Source of the DNA: an uncultured Mucilaginibacter sp.
GTDB lineage: Bacteria > Bacteroidota > Bacteroidia > Sphingobacteriales > Sphingobacteriaceae
Reading direction: 5' to 3'
Length of the DNA stretch: 64,000 bases
Assembly: GCF_913773635.1 (NCBI RefSeq)
Contig: NZ_CAJYGQ010000007.1
Location: forward strand, 248,001 to 312,000
Both the position numbers and the translations under genes were made by a program. How positions within the stretch are numbered: position 1 is the first letter of the stretch; each line of letters begins with the position of its first letter. This document shows positions 16,285 through 25,264 of the stretch, piece after piece. The notes below the pieces were generated by a model, which worked only from the letters and a program-made list of their open reading frames with translations, ran no database searches and was not told the DNA's origin.

Positions 16285-19200
16285 ATGGACATTAGAGAAC
16301 AACTACAAAAACGCATATTGATTATTGACGGCGCCATGGGAACCATGATTCAGCGCTATCAGTTAACGGAAGAGGATTTTCGCGGAGAGCGTTTTAAAAA
16401 TCACCCGAGTGATTTGAAAGGCAATAATGACCTTTTAAATCTCACCCGCCCGGATGTGATAAAAGCTATACATGCCGAGTACCTTGATGCAGGTGCCGAC
16501 ATTATTGAAACCAATACTTTCAGCACCCAGCGTATATCACTGGCCGATTATCATATGGAGGAGCTGGGTTATGAACTAAGCTTTGAGGGCGCACGTTTAG
16601 CCCGGGAAGTTGCCGATGTTTATACCAAAAACAACCCTGATAAACCCCGTTACGTAGCCGGTGCTGTTGGTCCAACTAATCGTACGGCTTCACTATCGCC
16701 TGATGTAAATGACCCGGGTTACCGAGCCGTTACTTTTGACGACCTGGCCGAAGCTTATTATGAGCAAATACGCGGCTTGGTTGACGGAGGCTCACACCTG
16801 TTACTCATTGAAACCATATTTGATACGCTTAACGCCAAAGCCGCCCTTTTTGCTGCACAACGTTACGCCGAAGAAAGCGGCAAAAATTTGCCTATCATGA
16901 TTTCGGGTACCATTACCGATGCATCGGGCCGTACCCTTTCCGGGCAAACGGTTGAGGCATTCTGGAATTCGGTACGCCATGCCAACTTGTTATCGGTAGG
17001 TTTGAACTGTGCCTTGGGAGCGCGCGAAATGCGGCCTTATTTAGAAGAACTTTCTGAAAAGGCAAATGTATTTATATCGGCTTACCCCAATGCCGGTTTG
17101 CCAAACGAGTTTGGTGCTTATGACGAAACTCCGCATGAAACGGCACATCAGGTTGATGATTTTATGCAGGCCGGGCTGGTGAATATTGTTGGCGGCTGCT
17201 GCGGTACCACTCCCGATCATATTAAATGTATTGCCGAACGTGCAGCCAAATATCAGCCACGCAAAAAAGCTGAGGTGGAAACCTACATGCGCCTTAGCGG
17301 CCTGGAAGCTGTTACCGTTACGCCGCTTACCAATTTTGTAAACGTGGGTGAGCGTACCAACATCACCGGATCGCCTAAGTTTTCGAAACTCATATTGGCG
17401 GAAAACTATGAGGAAGCCCTTACCGTTGCCCGCCAACAGGTTGAAGGTGGTGCCCAGGTTATTGATATTAACATGGACGAGGGTATGATTGACTCGGAAG
17501 CGGTAATGGTAAAGTTTTTAAACCTCGTGGCTTCCGAACCTGATATTGCCAAGCTGCCTATCATGATTGATTCGTCCAAATGGTCGGTGATTGAGGCGGG
17601 CTTAAAATGCTTGCAGGGCAAAGGCATTGTCAACTCTATATCACTCAAAGAGGGTGAAGGAAAGTTTAAAGAGCAGGCGCGTAAGATATTAAGCTATGGT
17701 GCAGCCACCGTAGTAATGGCTTTTGATGAGCAAGGCCAGGCTGATAATTATGAACGCAGGGTAGAAATCTGCTCACGCTCCTATAACATACTGGTTAATG
17801 AAATTGGCTTTCCGCCTGAAGATATTATTTTTGATCCTAATATCCTTACCGTGGCAACCGGTTTGGAAGAACACAACAACTATGCAGTAGACTTTATTGA
17901 AGCTACCCGTTGGATTAAACAAAATCTGCCTCATGCCAAAGTGAGCGGAGGTGTGAGTAACATATCGTTCTCTTTCCGCGGTAATAATGTGGTGCGTGAG
18001 GCTATGCACTCGGCATTTTTGTACCACGCCATTAAGGCCGGTATGGATATGGGTATTGTAAATGCAGGTATGCTGGAGGTTTACGAGGAAATACCCAAAG
18101 AACTGCTGGAACTGGTAGAAGATGTGTTGCTTAACCGCCGGCCAGATGCTACCGAGCGTTTGGTTGAATATGCCGATACTGTAAAAAGTAAAGGCAAAGC
18201 ATTGGTGAAAGACGAAGCCTGGCGCAATGAGCCTGTGCAAAAGCGCTTATCGCACGCATTGGTAAAAGGTATTGTAGAATATATTGACGCCGATGTGGAA
18301 GAGGCAAGGCAACAGTACGCCCGCCCGTTGGAAGTAATTGAAGGCCCGCTAATGGATGGGATGAACATTGTGGGTGATTTGTTTGGTGCCGGAAAGATGT
18401 TTTTGCCACAGGTAGTAAAATCGGCCCGGGTAATGAAAAAGGCTGTTGCTTATTTGCTGCCTTATATTGAGGCCGAAAAAGCAAAAAACGCCAATGGAAA
18501 TGAACGTTCGAGCGCCGGCAAAATTTTAATGGCCACCGTAAAAGGCGATGTTCACGACATTGGTAAAAATATAGTTGGTGTAGTGCTAGCCTGTAACAAC
18601 TTTGAGATTATCGATCTTGGGGTGATGGTTCCGGCGCAAAAAATAATTGAGGAAGCTAAAAAGCAAAACGTTGATATAATAGGCCTGAGCGGACTTATCA
18701 CTCCATCATTAGATGAAATGGTACATTTTGCAAAGGAAATGGAGCGTGAGGGCTTCACTATTCCGTTGATTGTGGGTGGAGCTACTACCTCTCGTATACA
18801 TGCGGCAGTAAAAATTGCACCTAATTATTCAGGGCCTGCTATACATGTGCTAGATGCATCGCGCAGTGTAACGGTTTGCAGCACCCTAATGAATAAGGAT
18901 AACCGCGATGATTACATCAATGGTATTAAAGCAGAATACGAAAAAGCACGCGAAGCACACTTGAACAAACGTTCAGATAAGCGTTTCTTGTCTTTACAAG
19001 ATGCCCGAGCTAATAAGTTTCAGCTAAATTTAGATGAAGCCGTAGCCTGTAAACCATCGTTTACCGGCACCAGGGTTTTCGAGGCATTTCCATTAAAAGA
19101 GCTGGTACCTTATATTGACTGGACACCGTTTTTTCATACTTGGGAATTACGCGGCAGCTATCCAAAAATATTAACTGATAAAAACGTTGGTGTAGAAGCT

Positions 19201-19959
19201 ACCAAACTGTTTGACGACGCGCAGGCCATGCTAAACAAGGTTATTAACGAAAACCTCTTGCAAGCTAACGGCGTAATTGGTTTTTGGCCGGCTAATAGCG
19301 TGGGAGACGATATTGAGTTGTATGCTGATGAAAGTCGGACACAACTGCTTACCCGAATACACACCCTGCGCCAGCAAGCCGAAAAAGCCAAAGGTGAGCC
19401 TTACTACGCTCTGTCAGATTTTATTGCCCCTAAAGAAAGCAGCGTACCCGACTACTTTGGCGGTTTTGCCGTAACTACCGGTATTGGCTGCGATGAACTG
19501 GTTGCCCAATATGAAGCCGACCATGACGATTATAACAGCATCATGATCAAGGCCATTGCCGACCGCCTTGCCGAAGCTTTTGCCGAAAAAATGCATGAGT
19601 TAGTACGCCGTGAATATTGGGGATACGCTAAAGATGAACAATTGAGCAATGAAGATTTGATTAAGGAACAATATCAGGGTATCCGTCCGGCACCTGGTTA
19701 TCCGGCTTGTCCTGAACATACCGAGAAAGTGACCTTATTTGATTTACTTAAAGCTGAAGACAATGCGCATATTCATTTAACCGAAAGTATGGCCATGCTA
19801 CCAACGGCGTCTGTAAGCGGCTTCTATTTTTCGCATCCCGACAGCCGTTATTTTGGTTTAGGTAAAATAGGCAAAGACCAGATAGAGGATTACGCACAGC
19901 GCAAAAGTATGTCGGTTGAAACGGCTGAACGATGGTTAGGGCCTAATTTGAATTATTGA
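16285..19959 (+). CDS. metH: Cobalamin-dependent methionine synthase
   Basis: MetH transfers the methyl group of 5-methyl-THF to homocysteine through cobalamin. The 1224-residue product has all four modules in order. The homocysteine domain has zinc ligands Cys242, Cys305 and Cys306. The folate domain begins near [11 protein letters not shown]. The cobalamin domain has the DVHDIG motif with axial His757. The C-terminal SAM-binding reactivation domain has [15 protein letters not shown]. It follows a SAM-I riboswitch and precedes a broken insert and metF, so both genes may lie on one SAM-controlled transcript. Confidence 0.98.
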   Translation: MDIREQLQKRILIIDGAMGTMIQRYQLTEEDFRGERFKNHPSDLKGNNDLLNLTRPDVIKAIHAEYLDAGADIIETNTFSTQRISLADYHMEELGYELSFEGARLAREVADVYTKNNPDKPRYVAGAVGPTNRTASLSPDVNDPGYRAVTFDDLAEAYYEQIRGLVDGGSHLLLIETIFDTLNAKAALFAAQRYAEESGKNLPIMISGTITDASGRTLSGQTVEAFWNSVRHANLLSVGLNCALGAREMRPYLEELSEKANVFISAYPNAGLPNEFGAYDETPHETAHQVDDFMQAGLVNIVGGCCGTTPDHIKCIAERAAKYQPRKKAEVETYMRLSGLEAVTVTPLTNFVNVGERTNITGSPKFSKLILAENYEEALTVARQQVEGGAQVIDINMDEGMIDSEAVMVKFLNLVASEPDIAKLPIMIDSSKWSVIEAGLKCLQGKGIVNSISLKEGEGKFKEQARKILSYGAATVVMAFDEQGQADNYERRVEICSRSYNILVNEIGFPPEDIIFDPNILTVATGLEEHNNYAVDFIEATRWIKQNLPHAKVSGGVSNISFSFRGNNVVREAMHSAFLYHAIKAGMDMGIVNAGMLEVYEEIPKELLELVEDVLLNRRPDATERLVEYADTVKSKGKALVKDEAWRNEPVQKRLSHALVKGIVEYIDADVEEARQQYARPLEVIEGPLMDGMNIVGDLFGAGKMFLPQVVKSARVMKKAVAYLLPYIEAEKAKNANGNERSSAGKILMATVKGDVHDIGKNIVGVVLACNNFEIIDLGVMVPAQKIIEEAKKQNVDIIGLSGLITPSLDEMVHFAKEMEREGFTIPLIVGGATTSRIHAAVKIAPNYSGPAIHVLDASRSVTVCSTLMNKDNRDDYINGIKAEYEKAREAHLNKRSDKRFLSLQDARANKFQLNLDEAVACKPSFTGTRVFEAFPLKELVPYIDWTPFFHTWELRGSYPKILTDKNVGVEATKLFDDAQAMLNKVINENLLQANGVIGFWPANSVGDDIELYADESRTQLLTRIHTLRQQAEKAKGEPYYALSDFIAPKESSVPDYFGGFAVTTGIGCDELVAQYEADHDDYNSIMIKAIADRLAEAFAEKMHELVRREYWGYAKDEQLSNEDLIKEQYQGIRPAPGYPACPEHTEKVTLFDLLKAEDNAHIHLTESMAMLPTASVSGFYFSHPDSRYFGLGKIGKDQIEDYAQRKSMSVETAERWLGPNLNY

Positions 19960-19970
19960 TAGTTAGTAGT

Positions 19971-20364
19971 AAGTATTTAGTATCAGGTATCAAGACAAGA
20001 GATGCATAACTTTAAAGAACTTAAAGTATGGAAAGCATGGATTGAACTTTGCAAATCCATATTTGCCTCGACCCTTAATTTCCCACCATCTGAACGTTAT
20101 GGTAATCTCGCAAATCACACGTGCAGCCGTATCAATCCCATCAAACATAGCCGAAGGTTGCGGTCGCAAGTCAAATAAAAAGTTTCACCAATTTTTAAGT
20201 ATCGCCTTAGGGTCCTCATTTGAGTTAGAAACACAATCATTATTGCAAAAGAATTCGATTATATTTCCAAAGAAAAATTACAAATACTATGTACTCAAAT
20301 AACAGAGATACAAAAGATGATTTATGGTCTTCAAAAAATTCTTGCTACTTGATACTAACTACTT
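19971..20364. mobile_element. IVS-like element: four-helix-bundle gene within an inverted repeat
   Basis: The arms 19971-19989 and 20346-20364 are complementary at 17 of 19 positions and enclose the degraded four-helix-bundle gene. This resembles the intervening sequences of 23S rRNA genes, where the same protein family sits in the loop of a long stem, but here the element lies between metH and metF. No transposase or target duplication is evident. Treating it as mobile is an inference. Confidence 0.5.
20002..20352 (+). pseudogene. Four-helix-bundle (23S rRNA intervening-sequence, S23) protein, frameshifted
   Basis: The first frame opens [20 protein letters not shown], typical of the family, up to SERYG. 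After a shift at about 20104 a second frame carries the signature [21 protein letters not shown] and [18 protein letters not shown]. After a second shift at 20237-20238 the first frame resumes with [17 protein letters not shown] and ends at TGA 20350-20352. The shifts fit deletions of two and one base. The combined length of about 117 residues is normal for the family. The protein is presumably not made. Confidence 0.88.
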
Positions 20365-20373
20365 GATACTAAA

Positions 20374-21330
20374 ATGAAGATTACAGACCACATAGCCAAC
20401 GCTAACGGCAAAACACTATTTTCTTTCGAACTACTACCGCCAATAAAGGGGCAGAGCATGGATGGTATTTATAAAGCCATTGACCCGTTGATGGAATTTA
20501 ATCCGCCATTTATTGACGTGACATCATCCCGTGAGGATTTGTTTTACAAAGAAACTGCCGACGGTAGTATACAAAAGGCAACTTACCGCAAACGCCCGGG
20601 TACGGTTGCTGTTTGTGCGGCAATTCAGCATAAGTACAAGGTTGATACCGTTCCGCACTTAATTTGTGGCGGCTTTACCAAAGAGGAGACCGAATATGCC
20701 TTGATTGATTTACAGTTTTTAGGAATTGATAATGTACTAGTGCTGCGCGGTGATGCCCGTAAAACCGATTCGGGTTTTATACCAACCCCCGGCGGACACT
20801 GCTATGCAACCGAACTGCTTGAACAGGTAACTAATATGAATAATGGTGTTTACCTGCATGAGTACCAGGATACTTCATACAAAACTGATTTCTGTATAGG
20901 CGTAGCGGCCTACCCTGAGAAGCACTTTGAGGCTCCAAACCTAAAAACAGACTTTAAATATTTAAGGCAAAAAGTTGACGGTGGTGCTAATTTCATTGTT
21001 ACCCAAATGTTTTTTGATAACACTAAGTTTAAGGCATTTGTAAATCAGTGCCGCGAAAATGGAATTAACGTGCCTATCATTCCTGGCCTGAAGCCAATTA
21101 CCACTGCAAAGCAGCTTATTAACCTCCCCAAAATATTCCATATTGATATACCGGAAGATTTATGTGATGCCATACATGATTGTAAAAATGACAAGGAGGT
21201 AAAAGAAGTTGGTATTGAGTGGATGATTAATCAGTGTAAAGAGCTGGTTGATTTTGGTGTGCCGGTATTACATTTTTATACCATGGGTAATCCTGAGCCA
21301 ACCAAACGCATAGCACAGGCCATTTTTTAA
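20374..21330 (+). CDS. metF: Methylenetetrahydrofolate reductase
   Basis: MetF reduces 5,10-methylene-THF to 5-methyl-THF, the methyl donor used by MetH. The 318-residue product starts with a FSFELLPPIKGQ block and has the FAD-binding barrel motifs HLICGG, LVLRGDARK and FIVTQMFFD. It uses the ATG directly after the repeat right arm (3-nt spacing). The neighbour metH lies on the same strand, separated by the broken IVS-like insert, so the pair probably shares the SAM riboswitch promoter. Confidence 0.97.
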   Translation: MKITDHIANANGKTLFSFELLPPIKGQSMDGIYKAIDPLMEFNPPFIDVTSSREDLFYKETADGSIQKATYRKRPGTVAVCAAIQHKYKVDTVPHLICGGFTKEETEYALIDLQFLGIDNVLVLRGDARKTDSGFIPTPGGHCYATELLEQVTNMNNGVYLHEYQDTSYKTDFCIGVAAYPEKHFEAPNLKTDFKYLRQKVDGGANFIVTQMFFDNTKFKAFVNQCRENGINVPIIPGLKPITTAKQLINLPKIFHIDIPEDLCDAIHDCKNDKEVKEVGIEWMINQCKELVDFGVPVLHFYTMGNPEPTKRIAQAIF

Positions 21331-21355
21331 TCGCTGCTTTATAAGTTTGCAAAAA

Positions 21356-21392
21356 GGTTATCTTTGAAATATTAAAGATAACCTTTTCCTTT
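21356..21392 (+). terminator. Terminator of metF, overlapping a -7 box
   Basis: A perfect 10-bp stem (21356-21365 with 21374-21383, GGTTATCTTT/AAAGATAACC) with an 8-nt loop is followed by TTTTCCTTT. The left arm contains TATCTTTG (21359-21366), a -7 match that could serve the next gene, which starts at 21396. Confidence 0.75.
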
Positions 21393-21395
21393 ATC

Positions 21396-22622
21396 ATGAA
21401 ATTTCTACGCCTGCTGCTTATTGCGGCTCTTTGTCCTTTGAGCTTACTTGCTCAATCTAATTTTAAGCCTGCTTATATTGTTAAACTTAATGGCGATACG
21501 CTTAAGGGTTATATCAATTACCGCGAATGGGAACTTTTGCCTGAGGTAATTGAGTTTAAAAATAATGTTGCCGAAAAACAGGCAACTAAATATGAACCTG
21601 CTCAAATAAGTTCCTTTGGTATAACAAACATGGATAAGTATGTAAGTTATACCGGAAACATCAGCGCTGACGATAACGTGTTTCCAAACCTGCCAAGCCA
21701 ACTGGATACTACTACGGTTAGAGATACCATTTTTCTTCAATTGCTTTATCAGGGAAGTCCGTTAAGCTTGTATTCACACCGGGACAGTAAAAAGATAAGA
21801 TACTTTGTGCAAGAGAATGCACAGCAGCCTGCAGAGCTTAAATATCATCAGTATTATGCTCAAACTCAACAAATATCAACCTTTGCGCCTTATGGCCAGC
21901 AGCTTTTTAATTTGGCAGGCAAGTACAATCCCGAGTTCAAAAATGCACAAATACAAATTGAGCGTTCTAAATTTAACGAATCTGATATATTACGGATTGT
22001 AAAAAGTATCAATAATGATAAGAGCAAAGAGCAATCTGGTACTATTGGTTCTGACTTTTATGTTGGCTTGATGCTAAACCGAACTGTTACAAGTTTTGAA
22101 GGCCAAAACGTGTTTGATGGTAAACAATCTGTAAGCTATGTGCCACGTGTTGCTGCAGGATTTGACTTTTATACTAATAAGTACACGCAAAAGATTGTTT
22201 TACGTATGGAGCTTACGCTGGCATACCTTAACGCTTCCTTCAGTAGTGCAAACAGGTACAATGACTTCTATACTTATAAATTTAACCAGTATTCAGCCAG
22301 CATAGGTCCGCAAGTACTTTACAACATCTACAACTCAGATAAATTTAAATTTTACTTAGGCGTAGGGGCAAGTGTTAACCTTGCTGCTTATGCTAATGAT
22401 GAGCTGAGAACAGCTGCAACCAACATTCAGCTTGCCGAAGAAAGTTACTATTCGTTGACGAATTACTATGTAACCACACCATTAAAGGCAGGCGTTATTC
22501 TTAACAAAAAATTAGATATAAGCGCAACATACATCAGACGTGCGCCCTTTACCAATTACGTTGCATTTGATTTGGGAAGTACCCTTTATGGCTTGAGTGT
22601 TAATTACCGTTTGGGTAAGTAA
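21396..22622 (+). CDS. Outer-membrane beta-barrel protein of unknown function
   Basis: The 408-residue protein has a signal peptide (MKFLRLLLIAALCPLSLLAQ). The N-terminal half contains KPAYIVKLNGDTLKGYINYREW, a block seen in many Bacteroidota secreted proteins. The C-terminal half has alternating aromatic strands (FYVGLMLN, VAAGFDFYTNKY, FYLGVGASVNLAAY) ending LYGLSVNYRLGK, consistent with an outer-membrane barrel of the porin-family type. No specific function is recognised. It starts 13 nt after the metF terminator stem. Confidence 0.8.
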   Translation: MKFLRLLLIAALCPLSLLAQSNFKPAYIVKLNGDTLKGYINYREWELLPEVIEFKNNVAEKQATKYEPAQISSFGITNMDKYVSYTGNISADDNVFPNLPSQLDTTTVRDTIFLQLLYQGSPLSLYSHRDSKKIRYFVQENAQQPAELKYHQYYAQTQQISTFAPYGQQLFNLAGKYNPEFKNAQIQIERSKFNESDILRIVKSINNDKSKEQSGTIGSDFYVGLMLNRTVTSFEGQNVFDGKQSVSYVPRVAAGFDFYTNKYTQKIVLRMELTLAYLNASFSSANRYNDFYTYKFNQYSASIGPQVLYNIYNSDKFKFYLGVGASVNLAAYANDELRTAATNIQLAEESYYSLTNYYVTTPLKAGVILNKKLDISATYIRRAPFTNYVAFDLGSTLYGLSVNYRLGK

Positions 22623-22623
22623 C

Positions 22624-23232
22624 TTAAAGTATATTCTGCATCTTCAGCTCTTGGGCTAATTCTGTAGCTGTGGTAAAATGTATGCTGTTAATGCCCAGTT
22701 TTTTTGCGGCAATAATATTACGCATATTATCATCAATAAAAAGTGCCTGCCCGGGTTCAACGTTGTATCGGTTTAATAACAACTGGTAAAATGCTGGCTC
22801 GGGCTTGCGCATTTTCTCAATACCCGAAACTACCATACCGTCAAACCAGTCAAGAAACTCAAACTGACTGAAAGCAATTTCCATGGTTTCGGCCGACCAG
22901 TTACTCAGCGCATATATTTTGTAGTTCCCGCTGTCTTTTAATGCTTTGAAAATTTCTACTGTACCTGTAATTGGTCCGTTAAGCATTTCGGCCCAACGGC
23001 CGTAGTAAGCGCGTATGTTAACCTCATGCTCGGGGTGTTGTTTAACCAGTAATTCAGTACCCTCGGCCAGGGTGCGGCCACCGTCTTGCTCCTCGTTCCA
23101 GTCGTTAGTGCAAATGTTTTCTAAGAACCAATCGCGCTGTGCGCTATCAGTAAAAATTTTATTGTAAAGGTGGTGTGGGTGCCAATCAATTAATACTGCT
23201 CCCAAATCAAATATAATTGTATTTATAGCCAT
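22624..23232 (-). CDS. HAD-superfamily phosphatase (HAD-IA)
   Basis: The protein of about 202 residues begins MAINTIIFDLGAVLIDWHP, with the nucleophile Asp in FDLG. Motif II lies in YALSNWS, motif III Lys in IEKMRKPEPAFY and motif IV Asp pair in ALFIDDNMRN. It hydrolyses a small phosphoester; the sequence resembles the YihX/haloacid-dehalogenase-like group, but the substrate is unknown. ATG 23232 is preferred, because a longer reading would run through the upstream hairpin. The stop lies 1 nt from the convergent barrel-protein gene. Confidence 0.88.
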   Translation of the reverse strand: MAINTIIFDLGAVLIDWHPHHLYNKIFTDSAQRDWFLENICTNDWNEEQDGGRTLAEGTELLVKQHPEHEVNIRAYYGRWAEMLNGPITGTVEIFKALKDSGNYKIYALSNWSAETMEIAFSQFEFLDWFDGMVVSGIEKMRKPEPAFYQLLLNRYNVEPGQALFIDDNMRNIIAAKKLGINSIHFTTATELAQELKMQNIL

Positions 23233-23236
23233 AGGT

Positions 23237-23267
23237 AAAAAATGCGGCGCCACTTTAGTTGTGGCGC
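23237..23267 (-). terminator. Terminator between the lipoprotein and HAD genes
   Basis: A 7-bp GC stem (23247-23253 with 23261-23267, GCGCCAC/GTGGCGC) and a 7-nt loop are followed on the minus strand by CGCA and six T. The T-run ends 4 nt before the HAD start codon, so this could also act as an attenuator for that gene. Confidence 0.75.
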
Positions 23268-23316
23268 GGCCAATATTAGTAATTATTAACTTGCTACAAG
23301 TAAATAGTAGCAAATT

Positions 23317-24111
23317 TTATTGGTATGTGTATTTAAAGTTGCTAACAGTTGAGTTAGCCTTGCCCGCAGCAGTAATTTTCCTTTGGGCAGTAACCGGATA
23401 TGCATTGCTGTTATAGGTGTAAGTGTAGGTTGTGGTAAAGCTTAATTCGTTGTTCTCGTCATACTCAGTTTCTTTGACCGGGTTATGTTTTGATACTGCT
23501 TTAAATGATATGGTATAAGCATCGCCCAAAGCAATTAAAGGGTTAACCTTATCATCGTATTCATAAACAGTTGATGCGCTTAATTTGAATTGACCATTTA
23601 AAGGATTCCAAACGTAATCAACCTGCTTTTTAACATCGCCGTTCGCATAGTATTCATAAACTGATTTTACAATCGGCGTTGGTTCCTGAGCTCCTTCCAG
23701 CAGGTGAGAAATTACCATATTATCTATTCGTTCGTTCAGGTAGTTAAGTTTAATCTGCCCTACCAGTTGTGTTTGAGCATCGTCTGCAAATAATTTGGTG
23801 GCGTCAAGTTTTTTGTTTATGTAAATAAACTTCATTGAACCTTCACTTGACTTAATCAGGCTTGGTTGGTTGTTTTCGTATAATACATTAAACGTTTGGG
23901 CAATTGTGCCCTCATTTGAAGTCATTTTAACCACCTGATTTTTTGAGTTGTAATCAAATGTAGTATAGCTCGTGGCCGACTCTTCTAACTTTACGAGCTT
24001 CATGTCGTTTTTGGGCCTGTCATTATTATCCTTTTTACAAGAGGTTGAAAACAGGGTAGTAGCTAATAGTGATAAGCTTAATAAGCGATTGAAAATTGTG
24101 ATTGGTTTCAT
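23317..24111 (-). CDS. Lipoprotein of unknown function
   Basis: The protein of about 264 residues has a lipoprotein signal (MKPITIFNRLLSLSLLATTLF, then STSC followed by KKDNNDRPKND). The mature part reads as short repeating beta segments with YDYNSKNQVVK, YEYYANGDVKK, VYEYDDKVNP and TYTYNSNAYP, similar to YD/RHS-like strand repeats in Bacteroidota DUF4595-type lipoproteins. The ATG at 24111 was chosen because the signal peptide begins there; a longer in-frame reading adds 29 unrelated residues. Confidence 0.82.
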   Translation of the reverse strand: MKPITIFNRLLSLSLLATTLFSTSCKKDNNDRPKNDMKLVKLEESATSYTTFDYNSKNQVVKMTSNEGTIAQTFNVLYENNQPSLIKSSEGSMKFIYINKKLDATKLFADDAQTQLVGQIKLNYLNERIDNMVISHLLEGAQEPTPIVKSVYEYYANGDVKKQVDYVWNPLNGQFKLSASTVYEYDDKVNPLIALGDAYTISFKAVSKHNPVKETEYDENNELSFTTTYTYTYNSNAYPVTAQRKITAAGKANSTVSNFKYTYQ

Positions 24112-24592
24112 TGTTTGATTTTTAAGTGTTAATAAAATGTAAGGACTAACGGATATTTGCTTTTCAAGCCAAGCTGTTCCCGGGTTATGCATCAGCATAG
24201 CCTTATTAAGTAAATTCTGTCAGTAAAAAAGTTTGATTAGTAAAGAGAAGCTACAGCTTACTCAATTGTGTTGTTAGGGCGCCGGTACAAGCCGGCGCTG
24301 TAACTGTTGATATAGGTGTTAGATTTAGTGACATTGTGAACTGTGATTTGGTTGAGTACTTTTATAATATAGCCAAGACAAACCATTTAACTTATTTGTT
24401 ACAAAGCCTGTAATTTTTTCAGGCTTAACTTGTTCGCTTTGCTTTATCATCAAAAGCACTTTATAGAGCACTTAAGCCATAAATGGTTTAACGGTGCTTA
24501 TCAGTTAATTGCAAATTTATTTTAATCACCTGTTTATCAGTACCTTATAAGTAAATTTAGATAAAGCTTGCACTATCAGCGCGTTGTTAAAC
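24112..24592. other. Gene-free spacer with two hairpins
   Basis: No credible gene was found in this 481-bp stretch. It contains a GC-rich hairpin, GCGCCGG (24279-24285) with CCGGCGC (24292-24298), extended by GTTA/TAAC outside the core. A second hairpin pairs AAGCCTG (24404-24410) with CAGGCTT (24420-24426). Neither has a T-tract in the right place, so they are not clear terminators. Their role is unknown. Confidence 0.6.
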
Positions 24593-24623
24593 AAAAAAGC
24601 CGCTCTAAATAGAGCGGCTTTTT
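24593..24623 (-). terminator. Terminator of the ileS-dksA-lspA unit
   Basis: A 10-bp stem (24597-24606 with 24611-24620, GCCGCTCT core) with a 4-nt loop is followed on the minus strand by a T-rich tract (24593-24598). It lies 30 nt after the lspA stop. Confidence 0.9.
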
Positions 24624-24652
24624 CTGTTTAAAATCTATAAAGAGTTGAAATT

Positions 24653-25258
24653 TTATTCTTCAACAACTTCGCTATGTGGACTACTTGGTACTTCTTCTTC
24701 CTTTTTGAAATACTTGTTCTGAAAAATAAGTATCAGGATAACACCTACAGATATTGCCGAATCGGCCAGGTTAAATATAGGTTGGAAAAATATAAATGGA
24801 TCGCCGCCTACAGAGGGAACCCAAGTTGGATAATGGCCTCTTATCAACGGAAAATAGAACATATCCACTACGCGTCCCTGAAAAATGGGGGCGTATCCGT
24901 ATATCATTCCGTAAAAGGTAGAATCAATGATGTTACCCAAGGCACCTGCAAAAATTAAAGCCACGCAAAGTATTAGTCCGCGGTGGTGCTTGTGTTTTAT
25001 AAGGTAATATAAACCGTAGCCAATACCACCTACTGCAAAAATGCGGAACAAGGTAAGTGCAAGTTTACCGGCTACGCCACCAAGTTCCCAGCCAAAGGCC
25101 ATACCATTATTTTCGGTATAAAGTAACATGCCCCTATCTCCCAGGAAATGAATTTCCTGGCCCATGTACATGTTGTTGCGCACCCATATTTTAATAAGCT
25201 GATCGGCTAGTACAACTACGAAAGCTAAAAGGAAAGGTTTTAAGTACGATGCCTTCAT
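24653..25258 (-). CDS. lspA: Lipoprotein signal peptidase (signal peptidase II)
   Basis: LspA cleaves prolipoprotein signal peptides at the inner membrane. The 201-residue protein has four predicted membrane helices and the catalytic Asp pair, Asp112 in GNIIDSTFYG and Asp166 in FNLADSAIS. It is longer than E. coli LspA (164 residues) because of an inserted periplasmic loop around 130-155, a feature often seen in Bacteroidota. It is the last gene after ileS and the DksA-like gene, matching the widespread ileS-lspA linkage. Confidence 0.95.
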   Translation of the reverse strand: MKASYLKPFLLAFVVVLADQLIKIWVRNNMYMGQEIHFLGDRGMLLYTENNGMAFGWELGGVAGKLALTLFRIFAVGGIGYGLYYLIKHKHHRGLILCVALIFAGALGNIIDSTFYGMIYGYAPIFQGRVVDMFYFPLIRGHYPTWVPSVGGDPFIFFQPIFNLADSAISVGVILILIFQNKYFKKEEEVPSSPHSEVVEE

Positions 25259-25264
25259 GTAAAA

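Noticed and set aside
17773..18240. Long open frames antisense to metH
   Set aside because: They follow from the codon use of metH, overlap it fully and show no protein-family pattern. The same reasoning was applied to antisense frames in ileS, uxaC, mscS and the SNF2 gene.
20042..20302. An 86-codon reading frame between metH and metF as an independent gene
   Set aside because: It is the middle, shifted segment of the four-helix-bundle pseudogene; its first third has no family similarity while the other frame carries the true N-terminus.
19971..20371. A diversity-generating retroelement, since Avd is also a four-helix-bundle protein
   Set aside because: No reverse transcriptase, template repeat or variable repeat is present nearby.
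24674..24958. A 94-codon plus-strand frame over lspA
   Set aside because: It is antisense to a clear lspA gene with catalytic residues in place.
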